Part shown: one piece after another, positions 38,919 through 48,079 of the stretch
How the letters are laid out: each line of letters opens with the position of its first letter
Position numbering within the stretch: position 1 is the stretch's first letter
Assembly: GCF_009765995.1 (NCBI RefSeq)
Contig: NZ_LMUI01000048.1
Location: forward strand, 186,001 to 250,000
Source of the DNA: Methylocapsa sp. S129
GTDB taxonomy: Bacteria > Pseudomonadota > Alphaproteobacteria > Rhizobiales > Beijerinckiaceae
Direction of reading: 5' to 3'
Length of the DNA stretch: 64,000 nucleotides
Notes under the pieces: generated by a model
The model's database searches: none
What the model saw: only the letters and a program-made list of their open reading frames with translations
What the model was told of the DNA's origin: nothing
Translations under genes and position numbers: made by a program

Positions 38919-39335
38919 ATGAGCGGCGCATATTTAAGAACTCCCACTCCGGCGCGGATTTTACGGGCGCTTAAGCGCGCGCCGGCGCTCCAGCGGGACG
39001 ACATCATCGCCGCGACCTACATCGGCATGCGAGTGTGTTGGAAGACGCGCTTCTTTGACGCGCTGGATATTAACAGAGACCCCATCAGACAATTCAGCTT
39101 CACCCAGCGCGGCTGGCATCGATTCGCCAGATTCGACCAGCCGATCTATGCGCTCATCGACATCGACCGCCATCCAGAAACCCATCCCCTGCGGCGCGGG
39201 CGGCGCGTGGACCTTTATGGAACGATCGTGAAAATAGACACGGTGCTCGGCGTTACGCTGGCGCTCGACCGCTTCGAGATTCTTCCGGTCAATTTGCTCG
39301 ATCGCTTCGTGGTGATGGGAGACAGCCGCATCTAG
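38919..39335 (+). CDS. Hypothetical protein
   Basis: A 138-residue soluble, arginine-rich protein. It begins MSGAYLRTPTPARILRALKR; the middle QPIYALIDIDRHPETHPLRR and end LALDRFEILPVNLLDRFVVM have alternating hydrophobic positions compatible with beta structure. A competing open frame on the opposite strand has less natural composition. The start has no clear ribosome-binding site. I know no family; it could be a locus-specific gene. Confidence 0.5.
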   Translation: MSGAYLRTPTPARILRALKRAPALQRDDIIAATYIGMRVCWKTRFFDALDINRDPIRQFSFTQRGWHRFARFDQPIYALIDIDRHPETHPLRRGRRVDLYGTIVKIDTVLGVTLALDRFEILPVNLLDRFVVMGDSRI

Positions 39336-39365
39336 CGCGGGAAGATCTACGGTGAAGCCGCCCAT

Positions 39366-39483
39366 CGTTATTGCGAGCGGCGACCCAACGAATGTTTTGC
39401 ATTCGCCTAGGGATACCCTTCAGACGAAGACTGTCGAAGCCTCAGTCTGGATTGCTTCGTCGCTTCGCTCCCTCGCAAGGACG
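39366..39483. repeat. Large inverted repeat IR4, with a nested hairpin insertion in its left arm
   Basis: The left side starts GTTATTGCGAGCGG and the right side is TCTGGATTGCTTCGTCGCTT up to the GCAAGGACGG end. Near 39390 the left arm contains CGAATG-TTTTG-CATTCG, a small hairpin like that interrupting IR1. Confidence 0.7.
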
Positions 39484-39514
39484 GAGGGACGATTCAGTCA
39501 GTAAGCAGCCTGCT

Positions 39515-39985
39515 TTAGCCAAGCCTTCTGTAGCGGCTGATGGCGCGATAGGCCTTGTTCGGGCCTGAGACGGCGATATCGGTTTCGAACGCCGACGGAA
39601 GGCTCAGCCGATAGAGGACGCGGTAGACGTCGGCGCCGCAATGATGGATGGCGGACGCCTCCGCCTGCGCTGTCGCTGAGGGTCCGAAGGCGAGCCGCAC
39701 GAACAGGCGGCCCTTGTCGGAACCATCGGCGAAGTCGATTGCGACGGCGCCGGCGAGGAAGCGATAGCGGTAGGATCGCGCCGCTTGCAGCGCGCGGCCG
39801 TCCGCCAATGTGAGCTGGCCGCTCTCCCGATAGAGCAGCGCGCCGGGTCCATCGGGCAAGAATGACGCGACGCCCTCCAGCGTCGCGCCCGCGCCTTCGA
39901 AGATGCGCGCGATCGCCCAGCGTCCGGCCAGGCCATGAGGCAGGACATCGGACGACCGGAAATTTTCGTCGCGCAGCGCGCTCAC
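39515..39985 (-). CDS. DUF6314 family protein
   Basis: A 156-residue protein starting with GTG at 39983-39985 and preceded by GGGAGAAG. Its LAGRWAIARIFEGAGATLEGVA start, SFLPDGPGALLYRESGQLTL, YRYRFLAGAVAIDFADG and HHCGADVYRVLYRL motifs are those of the DUF6314 family, a small beta-barrel protein often next to other metabolic genes in alphaproteobacteria. The shape is lipocalin-like; no function is established. A second, overlapping upstream start is possible. It ends just beyond IR4. Confidence 0.8.
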   Translation of the reverse strand: MSALRDENFRSSDVLPHGLAGRWAIARIFEGAGATLEGVASFLPDGPGALLYRESGQLTLADGRALQAARSYRYRFLAGAVAIDFADGSDKGRLFVRLAFGPSATAQAEASAIHHCGADVYRVLYRLSLPSAFETDIAVSGPNKAYRAISRYRRLG

Positions 39986-40143
39986 GATCAGTCTTCTCCC
40001 AATGATCCGCAGATTGGCGCGATATGGGCGTCCCCGCGCCCCCCATCCCGACCTTCCGACCGCAAACGCGAAGCGTTTGTCAGCACATAAGGCGGGAAGG
40101 GGGAGGCAGGCGCCGACGTCTCAGAAAACCTCAACCGACAGTC

Positions 40144-41829
40144 TCAGACGCTCCGCCCTTCCCGCGCAAGCAGGCGCAGCACGGCGCTGAGCACGGCTTT
40201 GAGCGAGGCCATGACGATGTTGGGGTCCATGCCGACGCCATGGATGATATCGCCGGCGCTGTCCTGTAGCTCGACGTAGGTCGCGGCGGTCGCATGGGCG
40301 CCGCGGCCGACTGCATGCTCGTGGTAGTCGAGGAACGAGAAGTCGATCTTGAAAGCTGTTTTCAGCGCATCGACGAAAGCGTCGATCGGGCCATTGCCGT
40401 TACCCTCGATGCGCGTCGTCGAACCATCCGCGCGTTTGAGGACGGCGACGAGTTCGCGGCCCTCGCGGCTGGTCGGGACCATCTGCTGCGATTGCAACGT
40501 CATCGGCGCGCCGGAAAGAAGATAGGTCCGGTTGAACAGATCCCAGATGTCGGCGCTGGTCAGCTCCTTGCCGTCACGGTCCATTTGCGCCTGCGCGATT
40601 TTCGAGAACTCCACCTGCAGGGAGCGCGGCAGGTCGAGACCGTGATCGGCGCGCAGGATATAGGCGAGGCCGCCCTTGCCCGACTGGCTGTTGATACGGA
40701 TCACCGCCTCGTAATCGCGGCCGACATCCTTCGGGTCGATCGGCAAATACGGCACCTGGAACAAAGGCTCGTTGCGCTTCTCCTGCGCCTCGAAGCCCTT
40801 CTTGATCGCGTCCTGATGCGAGCCGGAAAAGGCGGTGTAGACGAGCTCGCCGACGTAAGGATGGCGCTGGTGCACGGGCAATTGCGTGCAGAATTCGGCG
40901 ACCTGTTTGATCGCGTCGACATCATGCAGATCGAGCGCGGGATCGACGCCCTGGGTGAACAGGTTGAGCGCCATCGTCACGATATCGACATTGCCGGTGC
41001 GCTCGCCATTGCCAAACAACGTGCCCTCGACGCGATCGGCGCCCGCCATCAAGGCGAGCTCGGCCGCTGCGACCGCGGTGCCGCGATCGTTATGGGGATG
41101 CACCGACAGGATGACGCTGTCGCGATCGGAAATATGGCGCCCGAACCATTCGAACTGATCGGCATAGACGTTGGGCGTCGCCATTTCCACCGTGGCGGGC
41201 AGATTGAGGATCAGCCGATGCTGCGGCGTAGGCTTGACGATCTCTTTGACCGCCTCGCAGATTTCGAGCGCGAATTCGAGTTCGGTGCCGGTGAAGCTTT
41301 CCGGCGAATATTGAAAGACGAACTCGGTCTCGGGCGCCTTGGCGGCGAGCTCCATCACTTGGCTCGCGGCGCTGGTCGCGATTTCCTTGATGCCGTCGCG
41401 GTCGGTGCGGAACACCACGTCGCGTTGCAGGGTCGAGGTCGAATTATAGAAATGCAGGATGACTTTCTTGGCGCCTTTGACGGATTCGAAAGTGCGCGCG
41501 ATCAGTTCGCTGCGGCATTGGGTGAGCACCTGGATCGCGACATCGTCGGGAACCTTGTCCCCTTCGATGACGGAGCGCACGAAATCGAAATCGGTCTGCG
41601 AGGCCGAGGGAAAAGCGACTTCAATTTCCTTGAAGCCCATGTTCACCAGGAGATCGAACATGCGGTTCTTGCGATCGACGCCCATCGGCTCGATCAGCGC
41701 CTGATTGCCGTCGCGAAGATCGACGGAGCACCAGATCGGCGCCTTGGAAATGACCTGCGACGGCCAGCGGCGGTCGGGCAAATGGACGGGCGCGTAAGCG
41801 CTATATTTGGAAATAGGCATCATTGTCAT
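40144..41829 (-). CDS. leuA: 2-isopropylmalate synthase
   Basis: A 561-residue LeuA of the larger type found in plants, actinobacteria and many alphaproteobacteria; it condenses acetyl-CoA and 2-oxoisovalerate in the first leucine step. The catalytic barrel shows WCSVDLRDGNQALIEPM with the metal Asp and general-base neighbours, and the HPHNDRGTAVAAAELALMAG segment with metal His residues. Residues from about 430 form the leucine-feedback ACT-like domain (GNGPIDAFVDALKTAF). A leucine-rich leader peptide and hairpins precede it on the same strand. ATG 41827-41829 or the ATG six bases inside may be used. Confidence 0.96.
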   Translation of the reverse strand: MTMMPISKYSAYAPVHLPDRRWPSQVISKAPIWCSVDLRDGNQALIEPMGVDRKNRMFDLLVNMGFKEIEVAFPSASQTDFDFVRSVIEGDKVPDDVAIQVLTQCRSELIARTFESVKGAKKVILHFYNSTSTLQRDVVFRTDRDGIKEIATSAASQVMELAAKAPETEFVFQYSPESFTGTELEFALEICEAVKEIVKPTPQHRLILNLPATVEMATPNVYADQFEWFGRHISDRDSVILSVHPHNDRGTAVAAAELALMAGADRVEGTLFGNGERTGNVDIVTMALNLFTQGVDPALDLHDVDAIKQVAEFCTQLPVHQRHPYVGELVYTAFSGSHQDAIKKGFEAQEKRNEPLFQVPYLPIDPKDVGRDYEAVIRINSQSGKGGLAYILRADHGLDLPRSLQVEFSKIAQAQMDRDGKELTSADIWDLFNRTYLLSGAPMTLQSQQMVPTSREGRELVAVLKRADGSTTRIEGNGNGPIDAFVDALKTAFKIDFSFLDYHEHAVGRGAHATAATYVELQDSAGDIIHGVGMDPNIVMASLKAVLSAVLRLLAREGRSV

Positions 41830-41845
41830 AAGAGACCCCTGAACG

Positions 41846-41940
41846 ATCGGGGCGGCCGCATCGCCCTTAAAAAGGGCCGAAAGCGCCGCCGTTCAATGCG
41901 AGTGACAAGCCAAACGACCCGGCGCGCTCACAGCGCCGGG
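41846..41940 (-). promoter_or_regulatory. Candidate leucine attenuator between leader peptide and leuA
   Basis: On the minus strand CCCGGCGC-TGTGAGC-GCGCCGGG overlaps the leader peptide stop, and a second hairpin GCCCTT-TTT-AAGGGC follows at about 41867-41881. Mutually exclusive pairing around these stems would allow ribosome position on the leucine codons to control read-through. No T-run follows the second stem, so mechanism is unproven. Confidence 0.5.
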
Positions 41941-41987
41941 CGGCTAAGTCGCAGGGCTAGGTTCAGGGTCTCAAGCCGCTTTCGCAT
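41928..41987 (-). CDS. leuL: leuA leader peptide, leucine rich
   Basis: The 19-residue peptide MRKRLETLNLALRLSRPAL has six leucines (codons CTT, CTG, CTA, CTG, CTT, CTG) and stops inside the first hairpin arm. It begins about 160 bases upstream of leuA on the same strand. Leucine leader peptides controlling leuA have been predicted in Rhizobiales, so the arrangement fits ribosome-mediated attenuation. Confidence 0.65.
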   Translation of the reverse strand: MRKRLETLNLALRLSRPAL

Positions 41988-42038
41988 GGCGGCAAATAAT
42001 CAGAAACGGCGGCGAAAAGCAACCTGCGGATCGCGCGT

Positions 42039-43262
42039 CTAAGAGTTCCGCGCCGGCCAGCGCAAAGCGATCCAGAACGAGATCTGCCCGATGACGCTCG
42101 CCGCCGCCAGGACGATCCCCGTCGATAGGGCGGCGTCCGGGCCGAGCCCGGCGAGAGCCGTGCACAGCGCGCCGACCGCCATTTGCGTAAAACCGTAGAG
42201 ACCCGAGGCCGAGCCGATCACGCGCGGATTGACGCTGATCGCCTGGGTCAGAGCCGCAGGCGCGGCCATGCCGACGCCAACGGTAAAAACGAACATAGCG
42301 CCGATGATCCAGACGACGCTGAGATGACCCGACAAAGCGGCGCCGAGCAGGGCGAACGCCGCCGCAACGCCAAGCGCGTTGGCGGCGATCAAAAGCCGTC
42401 CGAGCGCCATTGTTGCGATAAGGCGGCTCGTGAGGATGCTGCCCAGCCACACGCCGGAAACCAGAACCGCGAGATAAACGCCGACCTCCGTGGCCGGGCG
42501 ATGCAACTGGGTCACGAAGATGAAGGGCGCGGCCGCGATGAACGCATAGAGAGAGGTTGTCGCGCAGCCGCCGCCGATGGAATAGCCAAGGAAAGCGGGC
42601 GAACGAAGGAGCCCCCAATAATCGCGGGCGAGCGCGGAGGCTTTGACGCGCGAAGCGGATGGGCCAGTCTCAGGAAGAAGGCGCCAGGCAAAGAGGAAGT
42701 TCGCGACGCCCAGCGCCCCCAGAAGAACAAAGATGGACCGCCATCCTGTTGTGGCGGCCAGAGCGCCGCCAACGAGCGGCGCGAGGCCAGGCCCCACCGT
42801 CACCATCAGGTTCATTAGCGCGAGCCGCCGCGCTGCTTCGCGCGGAACAGAGGTGTCCCGGACTATGGCGCGTCCGAGCACCAACCCGGCGCAGCCGCCA
42901 AGAGCTTGAAAAAGGCGCGCCGCAATCAGCGCGTTGACCCCAGGCGCCAGAGCGGCCGCGAGGCCCGCGCCCGTGTAAAGCGCCAGTCCGGCCATCAATA
43001 CTGGCCGGCGCCCGAAACGGTCGGAAAGCGGGCCGTAGACGAGCTGTCCGACGGCGAGCCCGAATATGTAAAGGCTCACCGTCATCTGCATCGCGCCGAT
43101 CCCGGCGCCAAGGTCCGTGGCGGCGGCGGGCAAAGCGGGTATGAAAATATGCATGCCCAGCGTGCCGCTGAACGTGAACAGCGCGAGCAGCCATAGAGGC
43201 ACGCGCAGGCGCGGCGCTTCGACGACGTTCTCGACAGCGGGAGCCATGAAATGGGTGGTCAC
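42039..43262 (-). CDS. Bcr/CflA-type drug-resistance MFS transporter
   Basis: A 407-residue, twelve-helix major-facilitator exporter. LGMHIFIPALPAAATDLGAG is typical of Bcr/CflA/CmlA proteins, followed by the motif A loop YGPLSDRFGRRPVLMAGLAL and the motif C region GPGLAPLVGGALAATTGWR. Such pumps export bicyclomycin, chloramphenicol or sulfonamides by proton antiport. It ends 52 bases before the leuA leader and is transcribed alone. The emrAB operon adjacent suggests a small efflux region, but no shared regulator is seen. Confidence 0.94.
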   Translation of the reverse strand: MTTHFMAPAVENVVEAPRLRVPLWLLALFTFSGTLGMHIFIPALPAAATDLGAGIGAMQMTVSLYIFGLAVGQLVYGPLSDRFGRRPVLMAGLALYTGAGLAAALAPGVNALIAARLFQALGGCAGLVLGRAIVRDTSVPREAARRLALMNLMVTVGPGLAPLVGGALAATTGWRSIFVLLGALGVANFLFAWRLLPETGPSASRVKASALARDYWGLLRSPAFLGYSIGGGCATTSLYAFIAAAPFIFVTQLHRPATEVGVYLAVLVSGVWLGSILTSRLIATMALGRLLIAANALGVAAAFALLGAALSGHLSVVWIIGAMFVFTVGVGMAAPAALTQAISVNPRVIGSASGLYGFTQMAVGALCTALAGLGPDAALSTGIVLAAASVIGQISFWIALRWPARNS

Positions 43263-43308
43263 AAGTCAAATTTCCCGAGTCGAGCGAAGAGCGGAGACGA
43301 CCGCCGCA

Positions 43309-44856
43309 TTACTCCATGACGGCGCTATGGTCGATGGCCGCGGGAACTGCGGGCTTCCGCAAGAGCAGCACCAGGGGCATCACCACAAGCGATAGGATCA
43401 TCAGCAGCTTGAAATCGTCGATGTAAGCGATGATGAGCGCCTGCAGGCTGATCATGCTGTCGAGCGCGGCGCGGCCGGCCGCCGTCAGCGGATTGAGGGC
43501 GTGCATCACGGCAGGCGCATGGAACGCGTGATTGAACGGCGTCACATAGGCGGCGATATTGGCGTGGTTGACCTGGACATTTTCCGTGAGCAGCGCGCTC
43601 ACCACCGAAATGCCGACGCTGGAGCCGATGTTGCGGGAGAGATTGTAAAGGCCCGTCCCCTCGCCCCGCATTGCGGCGGGCAGCGTCGAGAAGGCGACGG
43701 TCGTCAGCGGCACAAACAGAAAACCGAGGCCGGCGCCCTGGACGAAGCCGACCGAAACGATCGTCCATTGCGAAACCTCGGGCGTCCAGCCCGTCATCAC
43801 CCACATCGCCCAGGCCGTCAGTCCGAGGCCGAGCGTCAGCAGGTATCGCGTATCGACGCGCCCGATCAAACGCCCCACGATGAACATGCACGTCATCGTG
43901 CCAAGCCCGCGCGGCCCCATGACGAGGCCCGCCGTCATGACGGGATAGCCCATCAGGGTCTGCAGATAGGGCGTCATCAACGCCAGCGAAGCGAGATAGG
44001 TGACGCCGACGATGAAAATGAAGATGAAGGCGAGCGCGAAATTGCGATCCAGGAACAATTTTGGATTCACAAAGGAATGTTTCGAGGTGAAAGTGTGGAC
44101 CAGAAAAATATAGAAGGCCGCCGCGCAGATGATCGCCTCGATGATGATTTCCCCTGACGAGAACCAGTCGAGCTGTTCGCCGCGGTCGAGAAAGATCTGC
44201 AGCGCGCCGATGCCGACGCTGAGCGCGGCGAAGCCGAGCCAGTCGAGCTTGGCGCCCAGGTCCTTCTTGGTTTCGAGGACGAATATGCTGATGCCGGCAA
44301 AGGCCAGCGCGCCGATCGGCACGTTGATGTAAAACACCCAGCGCCAGCTAATGTTGTCGGTCAGCCAGCCGCCGATCACCGGGCCAAGCACCGGCCCGAC
44401 CATCACCGACACGCCAAACAAAGCCATCGCCGATCCGCGCTCTTCGACGCTGTACATATCGAGCAGAAAACCCTGCGACAGCGGCACAAGCGCCGCGCCG
44501 AACAGGCCTTGCATCAACCGGAACACGACGATCTGGTCCAGCGATTGCGACAGCCCGCACAAAACGGAGGCGACGACGAAGCCGGCGATCGCCGTCAGCA
44601 GGACGCGCTTGCGCCCGAACCGACCGGCAAGGAAGCCCGACGGCGGCGTCATGATGGCGGCGGCGACGATGTAGGAGGTCAGCACCCAATTGATCTGGTC
44701 GGAACTCGCCGAAACGCTGCCCTGGATATAGGGCAGCGCCACATTGGCGATGGTGGTGTCGAGCGCCTGCATGATCACGGCGAGAATCACACAGGCGGTG
44801 ATCGCGCCCCGGTTGGCGACCTTCGGCGCGGGAGCCGAGGCGGCGGGATCAGCCAT
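43309..44856 (-). CDS. emrB: EmrB/QacA-type 14-helix MFS exporter
   Basis: A 515-residue DHA2-family transporter: the ILAVIMQALDTTIANVALPY motif D, GRFGRKRVLLTAIAGFVV motif A and GPVLGPVIGGWLTDNISWRW motif C are all present. It pairs with the membrane-fusion protein EmrA, whose end it overlaps by eight bases, to push hydrophobic drugs across both membranes with an outer-membrane channel encoded elsewhere. ATG 44854-44856 (MADPAASAPAP) lies within emrA. The C-terminal tail is short and polar. Confidence 0.95.
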   Translation of the reverse strand: MADPAASAPAPKVANRGAITACVILAVIMQALDTTIANVALPYIQGSVSASSDQINWVLTSYIVAAAIMTPPSGFLAGRFGRKRVLLTAIAGFVVASVLCGLSQSLDQIVVFRLMQGLFGAALVPLSQGFLLDMYSVEERGSAMALFGVSVMVGPVLGPVIGGWLTDNISWRWVFYINVPIGALAFAGISIFVLETKKDLGAKLDWLGFAALSVGIGALQIFLDRGEQLDWFSSGEIIIEAIICAAAFYIFLVHTFTSKHSFVNPKLFLDRNFALAFIFIFIVGVTYLASLALMTPYLQTLMGYPVMTAGLVMGPRGLGTMTCMFIVGRLIGRVDTRYLLTLGLGLTAWAMWVMTGWTPEVSQWTIVSVGFVQGAGLGFLFVPLTTVAFSTLPAAMRGEGTGLYNLSRNIGSSVGISVVSALLTENVQVNHANIAAYVTPFNHAFHAPAVMHALNPLTAAGRAALDSMISLQALIIAYIDDFKLLMILSLVVMPLVLLLRKPAVPAAIDHSAVME

Positions 44857-46099
44857 GGGGCTTCTCGTCGCGGCCGAGCCATTTGTTGACGAAATCGGGC
44901 AGACCGCGCGCATGGCCGGTGTCGACGTCGACCGTGACGCTCATGCCGACGCGAAGCGGCGGCTTGCCGGCCATGTCTTCGATGCGCACGCGCATGGGGA
45001 TGCGCTGGACGACCTTGACCCAATTGCCGGTGGTGTTCTGGGCCGGCAGCAGGGAGAAGCTCGAGCCGGACGCCGGACTGATGCTGTCGACGACGCCTTT
45101 CCATTCGAGGCCCGGATAGGTGTCGACGCTGATCGTCGCCGATTGACCGGGCCGGACGTAGGTCAATTCGGTTTCCTTGGGGCTCGCTCCAACCCACATC
45201 TGGGATGTCGAAACGAGGCTGAAAGCCTGCTGGGAGGCCTGCAGATAGGAGCCGATCTGAATCGCGTCGACATTCGTGACAATGCCGTCGAACGGCGCCC
45301 TGACGACGGTATCGTTGAAATCGCGCTGCGCATTGTCAACGCCCGACTTGGCTTGCAGATAGAAAGAATTTTTCTCGATCGGCTGATCGGCGTCGCCGCT
45401 GAGCTGGGCCAGCGCGGTGTCCGCCTGGCCTTTCGCCACGGCGACCCTCTGTTTGGTGGCTTCAAGATCATGCTGGGCCTGATCGAAAGCCGCCTTTGTC
45501 CCGGCGCCGGTCGTCATCAGATCCTGCTGCCGCTTGAAGACGGTCTGATAATAGGGGAGGTCGGCCTGGGCCTGCTCGATTTGCGCAAGGGCCAGCTTGT
45601 AGCTCGCCTGCAGCGTCAGGACCTGATCGTGGACGGTGCCAAGCTGGGCTTTGGCGCCGTCCAGGGCGATCTGGAATGTGTCCTGTCTCAGCCGATAGAG
45701 CACCTGGCCTTTTTTCACCGGTTCATTGTCATGGACTTCGATCGCCACGACGGTTCCGGGCACATCGGTCGAGACGCCGACCGTATCGGCCTGGATATAG
45801 GCGTTGTCGGTCGACATGATCTGACCGCCCGTCACGTAAAAATAGCCGCCCGCGACCAAAGCGATCGGCAGAAGAGCGAACAATAAGGGGCGCGTCAGCC
45901 CGCGCTTGGGCTGGCGCGCAGGAGCGGTCGGCGCTGCGGGACCGGCGGCCTTTTCAGCGGGCGGCGCCTTGGGCGCGGCGGGCGCCTCCGCTTCGGGGGT
46001 GGGCTTCCTCAGTTCGCGCACGGCGTCAAGCCGCGTCGGCGCTGTCGGATCGCCGGCAGGGCCGGCCACTTCCGCGGGGACGCGGTGAATCTCAGCCAT
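44849..46099 (-). CDS. emrA: EmrA-type membrane-fusion (HlyD) protein
   Basis: A 416-residue periplasmic adaptor. A Pro/Ala-rich cytoplasmic segment (residues 30-65) precedes one transmembrane helix (LLFALLPIALVAGGYFYV), then the STDNAYIQADTVGVSTDVPG and VHDNEPVKKGQVLYRLRQ lipoyl-like parts, a coiled-coil hairpin (about 140-245), and VRAPFDGIVTNVDAIQIGS. It bridges the EmrB pump to an outer-membrane channel. Its start overlaps the marR stop by eight bases, making marR-emrA-emrB one operon. The proline-rich extension is longer than in E. coli EmrA. Confidence 0.95.
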   Translation of the reverse strand: MAEIHRVPAEVAGPAGDPTAPTRLDAVRELRKPTPEAEAPAAPKAPPAEKAAGPAAPTAPARQPKRGLTRPLLFALLPIALVAGGYFYVTGGQIMSTDNAYIQADTVGVSTDVPGTVVAIEVHDNEPVKKGQVLYRLRQDTFQIALDGAKAQLGTVHDQVLTLQASYKLALAQIEQAQADLPYYQTVFKRQQDLMTTGAGTKAAFDQAQHDLEATKQRVAVAKGQADTALAQLSGDADQPIEKNSFYLQAKSGVDNAQRDFNDTVVRAPFDGIVTNVDAIQIGSYLQASQQAFSLVSTSQMWVGASPKETELTYVRPGQSATISVDTYPGLEWKGVVDSISPASGSSFSLLPAQNTTGNWVKVVQRIPMRVRIEDMAGKPPLRVGMSVTVDVDTGHARGLPDFVNKWLGRDEKPHG

Positions 46100-46559
46100 A
46101 ATATGCTTCCTTCTCGGCGACCGGCGCTCGCGTGGCCGCCATCAAGTTTGTTTTCATTTGGGTCAGCGTCTGAAGAAGCTGGCTGCGATCCGCCTCGGAA
46201 ACGCCGTCAAGCGCCTCCGCGCGCGTCGCTTCGCCGATCGGCTGCATGGCGGCGAGCAAAGGCCGCGCCGCCTCCTTCAGGAACAGCAGCCAGGTGCGCC
46301 GGTCGGTCGGATGCTGGCGGCGCTCGATCAGGTCGCGCTCGGCGAGCTTATCGAGAATGCGCACCAGCGTGATCGGTTCAATCTCAAGCAATTCGGCGAG
46401 GCCCGCCTGATGGATGCCTTCATTCCTTGATAGGTAGACGATCGCTTGCCACTGCGAGCGGGTGAAGCCGAGATTTCTGGCGCGCTGTTCGAAGCGCTTG
46501 CGCAACAGACGCGCGACGTCGTGCAGCAAAAAGCCGAGGGTTGGATGCAGGTCGTTCAT
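46092..46559 (-). CDS. MarR-family repressor of the emrAB operon
   Basis: A 155-residue regulator with winged-helix motifs GFTRSQWQAIVYLSRNEGI, QAGLAELLEIEPITLVRILD and the wing LIERRQHPTDRRTWLLFL. MarR proteins release DNA when a phenolic or drug ligand binds. It leads the efflux operon, so it most likely regulates emrAB and itself. ATG 46557-46559 (MNDLHPTLGFLL) is favoured; the in-frame ATG at 46596-46598 falls inside the operator-like palindrome. Its end overlaps emrA. Confidence 0.93.
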   Translation of the reverse strand: MNDLHPTLGFLLHDVARLLRKRFEQRARNLGFTRSQWQAIVYLSRNEGIHQAGLAELLEIEPITLVRILDKLAERDLIERRQHPTDRRTWLLFLKEAARPLLAAMQPIGEATRAEALDGVSEADRSQLLQTLTQMKTNLMAATRAPVAEKEAYYG

Positions 46560-46596
46560 GGATCGTTTTGAGAGCCGCGTTAAGAAGTTGACAATC

Positions 46597-46610
46597 ATAA
46601 GTCAGCTTAT
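46597..46610. promoter_or_regulatory. Operator-like palindrome for the MarR-EmrAB operon
   Basis: ATAAG-TCAG-CTTAT is a perfect inverted repeat 37 bases upstream of the regulator, surrounded by AT-rich sequence unusual for the window. A TTGACA element on the plus strand overlaps its left side. The symmetrical, AT-rich form and position are as expected for a MarR site. Confidence 0.55.
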
Positions 46611-46758
46611 TATCACGGCCCATATAACAAGCATGCCGGGGCGCCGCAAGAGGCGCGATGCCGCACTGCAATAAATTTTCAGTGAACATGATCCGGAGCG
46701 GTGCGGTTCGGCTTAGAACGCCTGGGATCGCGCGGCAGCGGTAGAAGAGAGAACGAAA

Positions 46759-47091
46759 ATGGCTAGGCGTCTTCTGGCTCAAATGTTGTGCATAAGCGCG
46801 GCGCTGACGACCGGCGGCCCGGCCATTGCGAAAACCGTGGTGAGCTGCGGCGGCGCGGCTCTGTTGAGCGGCGCCCAATTGCTTTGCAGCCATACCGACC
46901 CGAAGGCGCCGGCTCAATTGTGCACTTTCAGTTGGGCGCTGGCGACGCTTGCGAACCAAACGCAGGTGGTTTCAGGGTCTTTTCTGCTGCCGCCGGGCTC
47001 CTCGAACGTCCAGGTTTATGAAGGCGGCGGGTTCTCGCACGCCATGTCCGGACCGATCGTGCTCTGCCAGGGCAAGCGGACCCCGCCTTGA
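46759..47091 (+). CDS. Small secreted protein with cysteine pairs
   Basis: A 110-residue exported protein. The signal peptide LLAQMLCISAALTTGGPAIA is followed by a mature domain with four cysteines (VVSCGG, LLCSHTD, QLCTFSWA, VLCQGK), likely two disulfides, and a beta-rich tail VVSGSFLLPPGSSNVQVYEG. GAGAGAACG precedes the ATG. It is divergent from the marR operon with a 200-base gap. No family is recognised. Confidence 0.7.
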   Translation: MARRLLAQMLCISAALTTGGPAIAKTVVSCGGAALLSGAQLLCSHTDPKAPAQLCTFSWALATLANQTQVVSGSFLLPPGSSNVQVYEGGGFSHAMSGPIVLCQGKRTPP

Positions 47092-47284
47092 CGGTCTCGC
47101 TCGGCGCGTCTTTCGGTAGAAAATCATGGCAGGCCTCCCGATCATCGCGATCGTCTATTGCGATGAGCTGCGGCGGAAGAAGCGGGGAGGCCGGTGGGCC
47201 GCTCCGCCAGAGCGCCGTCAATCTGTCCTTCCCCGGAATAGCCCCCGCGCCCGAAAGACCCTTCCCGGCCGCCAAAAACCCGCG

Positions 47285-47845
47285 CTAAGCCTTTGATTCC
47301 AGCGCGCCCGGAAGGGCGCTCGTTTCCGCGAATCGAGCGATTTCAGGCGTTTGACCCCCATCGACCTTCCCGATCGAATTTTCCGCTCCCAAACGCCCCG
47401 CCGCCAGCCTTCCAGCGACCGCTTCGCGGGTGGCGGCGATGCGGTCGACGCCGGCGAGCATGCCGGCGCTTTCCCAGCGATCGCGTCGGGCGAGCGACAA
47501 AGGAGGCTCGCACTGGGCGTGGTAGCGATCGAGTTTCTCCAGCACCTTGACCAGCCGGTCGACCGCGCTGAGCTTCCCCTCCGCCACCTTCTGCTCGATC
47601 ACCCGCAAGGCGGCTTCGAGCCTGGCGATCTGCACCAGAATGAAGTCGGTTTGGGGATCGACATTGTCCTTTTGCAGCGCGGCCTGAATGATCTGGCGCA
47701 CCCGCCGCGGCGTGATCGCCTCGGCGGCGGCGATCTCCTGATAAGATTGCCCCTCCAGCATGCGCGCAAAAATGCGATCGCGGCGGATAGCGTGGTCATG
47801 CGCCGTGAGCTTGGGTTTTTGGGCAGTGAGCGTGGCTGCGTTCAA
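47285..47845 (-). CDS. Helix-turn-helix protein of unknown function
   Basis: A 186-residue protein. Residues about 22-58, RDRIFARMLEGQSYQEIAAA then EAITPRRVRQIIQAALQ, form a sigma/homeodomain-like helix-turn-helix. A central coiled-coil stretch (FILVQIARLEAALRVIEQKV then AVDRLVKVLEKLDRY) follows. Similar proteins resemble small terminase-like or phage-derived DNA-binding proteins in Hyphomicrobiales, but no phage genes are nearby. The TTA-rich spacing before it holds a toxin remnant. The C-terminal 60 residues look disordered. Confidence 0.72.
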   Translation of the reverse strand: MNAATLTAQKPKLTAHDHAIRRDRIFARMLEGQSYQEIAAAEAITPRRVRQIIQAALQKDNVDPQTDFILVQIARLEAALRVIEQKVAEGKLSAVDRLVKVLEKLDRYHAQCEPPLSLARRDRWESAGMLAGVDRIAATREAVAGRLAAGRLGAENSIGKVDGGQTPEIARFAETSALPGALESKA

Positions 47846-48079
47846 GAGCGGACTCCTTCATTTGCGCCTTTTGGGAAGGCGGTGGAAGGTAAGGATAGCA
47901 GGAATACTGATTTTCAGAAAGATTTTGTTCGCTCTTATGGCGTTAGCTGTTGTTTCAAAAATCATAGACATTCGAATGCCATCGCCGTGCTCGGCGTCAA
48001 GGCCAAGCCGCTTCGCGGGCGCTACGCGCGCCTTGACCCCTGCGCGCGCCGATGGCGTTTGGCCCGCCATGGTGTTTTG

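Noticed and set aside
38961-39365. A 134-residue frame on the minus strand opposite the 38919-39335 gene
   Set aside because: Its composition is typical of an antisense shadow; the plus-strand frame has more natural residue use.
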